Notes under the pieces: generated by a model
The model's input: the letters and a program-made list of their open reading frames with translations, nothing else
The model's database searches: none
What the model was told of the DNA's origin: nothing
Shown: positions 53,091-55,674 of the stretch, piece after piece
Layout: each line of letters opens with the position of its first letter
Position numbering within the stretch: the first letter of the stretch is position 1
Assembly (NCBI GenBank): GCA_018060885.1
Contig: JAGOVF010000003.1
Coordinates: 1 to 55,674 of the forward strand
Source of the DNA: Oligoflexales bacterium
Lineage (GTDB): Bacteria; Bdellovibrionota_B; Oligoflexia; Oligoflexales; JAGOVF01
Direction of reading: 5' to 3'
DNA length: 55,674 nt
Position numbers and translations under genes: made by a program

Positions 53091-54351
53091 ACCCCGAATT
53101 ACTACGACGGCTTCTCACCAATATGGATCTTTAACTCGTCTGCTTAAGAACAAAGTCTTTTCAAAACTCGATAAAATTTCTTTTGGAACTCTAACAATAA
53201 ATGATCCAGAAGGAAGTTATCATTTTGGTATTAAAAAAGAGGGAAGTGAAAATATTCACGCAAAAATAAATGTCAATGACATGGACTTTTATCGCTCCGT
53301 TGCCTTCGGCGGGGCGCTGGGAGCTGCGGAAAGTTATATTAAAAATATTTGGGATAGTGAAGATCTTTTAAACTTGGTCCGCATAATGGTTCGCAATGAG
53401 AGCCTGCTCGTAAACCTCGAGACTGGACTTGCCTGGCTCCATAAACCAATGGCTTTAATCTCTCATTATTTAAATAAAAATTCACGCAGCGGTAGCAAAA
53501 ACAATATTGCCGCACATTATGATCTAAGTAATGATCTATTTGCTCAGTTCTTGGACCCAGAAATGATGTATTCGGCAGCTTACTTCGAAGCTAACACCAC
53601 TTCGCTGGAAGAAGCCTCCATAGCGAAGCTAGAACGCATTTGTAAAAAATTGGATCTTAAAAAAGACGATCATGTTTTAGAAATTGGCAGCGGGTGGGGC
53701 GGCTTTGCCATATATGCGGCTAAAAATTATGGCTGTACTGTTACAACTACCACTATATCGGAACAACAATACTCCTATGCAAAAACAAAAATTCGAGAAA
53801 GCGGATTAGAAAACAAAATAAATTTACTCAAGTCAGACTACCGCGACCTAACGGGCAAATACGATAAACTCGTTTCGATAGAAATGATAGAAGCTGTCGG
53901 AGCAGATTTTTTGGACAAGTATACAGAGAAGTGTTCCGAACTGTTAAAAGAAGACGGTGTATTTGTATTACAAGCAATTACTATAAACGACCAAATCTAT
54001 GACCGTGCGCTACAAGAAGTTGACTTCATTAAAAAGTATATTTTTCCTGGTAGCTTCATCCCATCTACACACGCAATCATCGACAGCACAAAACGCAGCA
54101 GCGATTTACGCCTGTATCATTTCGATGATATGAGCAATCACTATGCTCGCACGTTATTAGAGTGGAGAAAGCGATTTCTTGAAAATAGGCAGAATATTAT
54201 GCAACTCGGAAAAGATGAGAAGTTTATCCGTATGTGGAATTACTATTTTTGCTATTGTGCTGGCGGATTTATTGAAAGATCTATTGGCAGTGTTCAAATG
54301 ATTTTCGGAAAACCGCTTTTCCGTAAAGAAATTAATCAGAATAATTTTTAA
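53074..54351 (+). CDS. cfa: cyclopropane-fatty-acyl-phospholipid synthase-family methyltransferase (first copy)
   Basis: The 425-residue protein has an N-terminal lipid-binding region (about 1-130) and a SAM domain with VLEIGSGWGGFAIYAAKNYG (motif I), TTTTISEQQYSYA and YDKLVSIEMIEAVG, followed by FIKKYIFPGSFIPS and the C-terminal helical tail ending in FGKPLFRKE. These are standard CFA synthase features. It methylates double bonds of phospholipid acyl chains. It overlaps DUF1365 by 17 bases and is followed 13 bases later by a second family member. Confidence 0.92.
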   Translation: MLEKTKPRITTTASHQYGSLTRLLKNKVFSKLDKISFGTLTINDPEGSYHFGIKKEGSENIHAKINVNDMDFYRSVAFGGALGAAESYIKNIWDSEDLLNLVRIMVRNESLLVNLETGLAWLHKPMALISHYLNKNSRSGSKNNIAAHYDLSNDLFAQFLDPEMMYSAAYFEANTTSLEEASIAKLERICKKLDLKKDDHVLEIGSGWGGFAIYAAKNYGCTVTTTTISEQQYSYAKTKIRESGLENKINLLKSDYRDLTGKYDKLVSIEMIEAVGADFLDKYTEKCSELLKEDGVFVLQAITINDQIYDRALQEVDFIKKYIFPGSFIPSTHAIIDSTKRSSDLRLYHFDDMSNHYARTLLEWRKRFLENRQNIMQLGKDEKFIRMWNYYFCYCAGGFIERSIGSVQMIFGKPLFRKEINQNNF

Positions 54352-54364
54352 TAGGAGAGAAGAA

Positions 54365-55420
54365 ATGGGAGCAGGCATACAACTCGCAGAAAGTGGTCTA
54401 TTACCTGATAGCTTAATAAAATTCGGCATAAATCGACTTTTACAGCAAAGACTTAACGAATTACCTCTAAAATCAGATGCGCTCATTAAAAAGTACAAAG
54501 ATTCTATCATCAAAGAGCTCAATGATTCACCGATTGCAATTGAGACTCAAGCTGCAAACGAACAGCACTATGAGGTGCCGGCAGAATTTTTTCAAATTGC
54601 ACTGGGAAACCACTTAAAATACAGTAGCTGTTATTATGAAAACGGAGCAAAAAACTTAGACCAAGCTGAGCATGACATGCTAAAGCTCTCTGCAGAGCGC
54701 GCAGAAATACGCGATGGCATGAAAATTCTCGATCTCGGTTGCGGTTGGGGTTCAATGTCGCTTTGGCTAGCAGAAAATTTTCCTAACTGCAGCATACGTT
54801 CGCTCTCCAACTCAAAACCACAGCGTCTTTTTATTGAAGAGCAAGCAAAGTCTCGTGGGCTTAATAATATAAAGGTTATGACCGCTGATATAAATAATTT
54901 TGAAATTAAAGAAAAATTCGATCGCATAGTATCGATCGAAATGTTTGAACATCTTCGTAACTATAAAAATCTTTTTTCAAAAATCGCTTCTTGGCTAGAA
55001 GATGATGGCAAGCTTTTCGTACATATATTTTGCCATCGAGAAGCGCCGTATTATTTCGAGACAGAAGGCGACGACAACTGGATGGGGGCTCATTTTTTTA
55101 CCGGTGGCATTATGCCCAGTCGAGATCTCTATAGGCATTTCAGCCAAGACATTAGCGTGGAAAAAAGTTGGGACGTCAATGGAGTTAATTACCAAAAAAC
55201 CGCTCTAGCGTGGCTAGATCATATTGATAGGAACAAACAAGCCGTACTGCATTGTTTTGCAAAAACTTATGGCAGCAAGAATGCAAACAAGTGGTTACAT
55301 CGCTGGCGGATATTCTTCTTATCTTGCGCTGAATTATTTGGTTATAATCAAGGCAACGAATGGTTAGTGGAACATTACCTTTTTGTTAAATCGACAAACA
55401 TTTTGTCGCAGAAAAACTAA
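54365..55420 (+). CDS. CFA-synthase-family SAM-dependent methyltransferase (second copy)
   Basis: The 351-residue protein starts after AGGAGAG (54352-54358). A short N-terminal helical part is followed by YEVPAEFFQIALGNHLKYSS, motif I ILDLGCGWGSMSLWLAEN, SIRSLSNSKPQR, FDRIVSIEMFEHL and FTGGIMPSRDLYRHF. It belongs to the CFA/coclaurine-N-methyltransferase-like branch and differs strongly from the copy upstream, so it is not a recent duplicate. It may add a methyl group at another acyl position, or use a different acceptor. It probably shares a transcript with the four genes upstream and the DUF1295 gene downstream. Confidence 0.88.
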   Translation: MGAGIQLAESGLLPDSLIKFGINRLLQQRLNELPLKSDALIKKYKDSIIKELNDSPIAIETQAANEQHYEVPAEFFQIALGNHLKYSSCYYENGAKNLDQAEHDMLKLSAERAEIRDGMKILDLGCGWGSMSLWLAENFPNCSIRSLSNSKPQRLFIEEQAKSRGLNNIKVMTADINNFEIKEKFDRIVSIEMFEHLRNYKNLFSKIASWLEDDGKLFVHIFCHREAPYYFETEGDDNWMGAHFFTGGIMPSRDLYRHFSQDISVEKSWDVNGVNYQKTALAWLDHIDRNKQAVLHCFAKTYGSKNANKWLHRWRIFFLSCAELFGYNQGNEWLVEHYLFVKSTNILSQKN

Positions 55421-55674
55421 ATGACACAGACACTCATAAATAATGCTACGTTTGGCCTCCAAAGCTTAATTGTGTTTACAACTTTAGTTTGGTTGATGAG
55501 CCTAATTAAAAAAGACGCCAGTATCATAGATCGCTTCTGGGGCTTTCTTTTTGTAATACAGTCTTTAGTCTATCTAGGACTCTCTCAGAATTTCTCTATA
55601 AGAAGTCTAGTTCTGAGCAGTCTGGTTCTCGTCTGGGGCCTGCGACTTTCAATCCACATTTACCAGCGCAATAG
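55421..55674 (+). CDS. DUF1295-family membrane protein, truncated by the window edge
   Basis: The coding frame starts at ATG 55421, directly after the stop of the second methyltransferase gene, and runs off the window. The 84 visible codons show two to three membrane segments and the family pattern DRFWGFLF, then LVWGLRLSIHIYQRN, which are typical of DUF1295 (steroid 5-alpha-reductase-like) membrane proteins. Members often accompany DUF1365 and CFA-type genes. The C-terminal part, including the NAD(P)H-binding end, lies outside this window. Confidence 0.85.
   Translation, partial: MTQTLINNATFGLQSLIVFTTLVWLMSLIKKDASIIDRFWGFLFVIQSLVYLGLSQNFSIRSLVLSSLVLVWGLRLSIHIYQRN

Overview
The window reads as chromosomal DNA of a low-GC Gram-negative bacterium. 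LpxC (lipid A), several outer-membrane barrel candidates, a GDP-D-rhamnose pathway and lipoprotein or Sec signals support a double membrane. A TIGR02147/DUF4423-type regulator beside a secreted protease, frequent GTG/TTG starts, TPR-rich proteins and a B12-dependent ribonucleotide reductase fit a predatory-type or free-living Bdellovibrionota (Bdellovibrio/Oligoflexia-like) lineage best. That placement is inferred from family content, not proven. No rRNA, tRNA, CRISPR array, prophage or transposase gene is visible.

Layout. 1-2.5 kb: ABC1-family kinase, hotdog thioesterase and a small exported protein. 2.5-8 kb (minus strand): class III cyclase, PilZ-like/methyltransferase protein, metzincin protease and TIGR02147 regulator. 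8-13.2 kb: SGNH hydrolase, polyprenol-sugar synthase-like GT2, outer-membrane protein, degenerate polysaccharide deacetylase, QueG and a CcmI-like protein. 13.4-16 kb (minus): rpmI-rplT without infC, an exported protein and suhB. 16-24 kb (plus): RNase Y-like protein, two TPR proteins (one with a receiver domain), a uracil-DNA-glycosylase-fold protein, and NfeD plus slipin. 24-31.5 kb (minus): recN, class II ribonucleotide reductase under two NrdR boxes, and a putative lipoprotein. 31.5-34.7 kb: GT4, gmd and rmd, which together supply and may use GDP-D-rhamnose. 34.7-41.6 kb: two outer-membrane proteins, a divergent TetR regulator, a TPR-like protein and a pair that looks like a worn-down FadI/FadJ beta-oxidation complex. 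41.6-45.9 kb: pyrF, lpxC, a dispersed-repeat cluster, an MFS transporter and a SET-domain methyltransferase.

46 kb to the right edge is one functional island. A CarH/LitR-type B12 photoreceptor-repressor (minus strand) heads an operon with an SDR-SRPBCC fusion and a photolyase. Diverging from it are a fatty-acid desaturase, FAD oxidoreductase, DUF1365 protein, two CFA-synthase-family methyltransferases and a DUF1295 membrane protein cut by the window edge. The simplest reading is a light-controlled DNA-repair and membrane-lipid-remodelling response.

The less ordinary signals are: (1) the thiolase-like/FadJ-like pair that keeps the family architecture but lost catalytic motifs; (2) an RNase Y whose KH GXXG loop is gone; (3) a perfect GC-rich hairpin burying the ribosome-binding site of the PilZ-like gene; (4) two unrelated repeat elements that each supply the 3' end of a gene (recN, MFS); (5) two genes whose best-supported start appears to be ATT or CTG; (6) paired NrdR boxes with a DnaA-like box between them.
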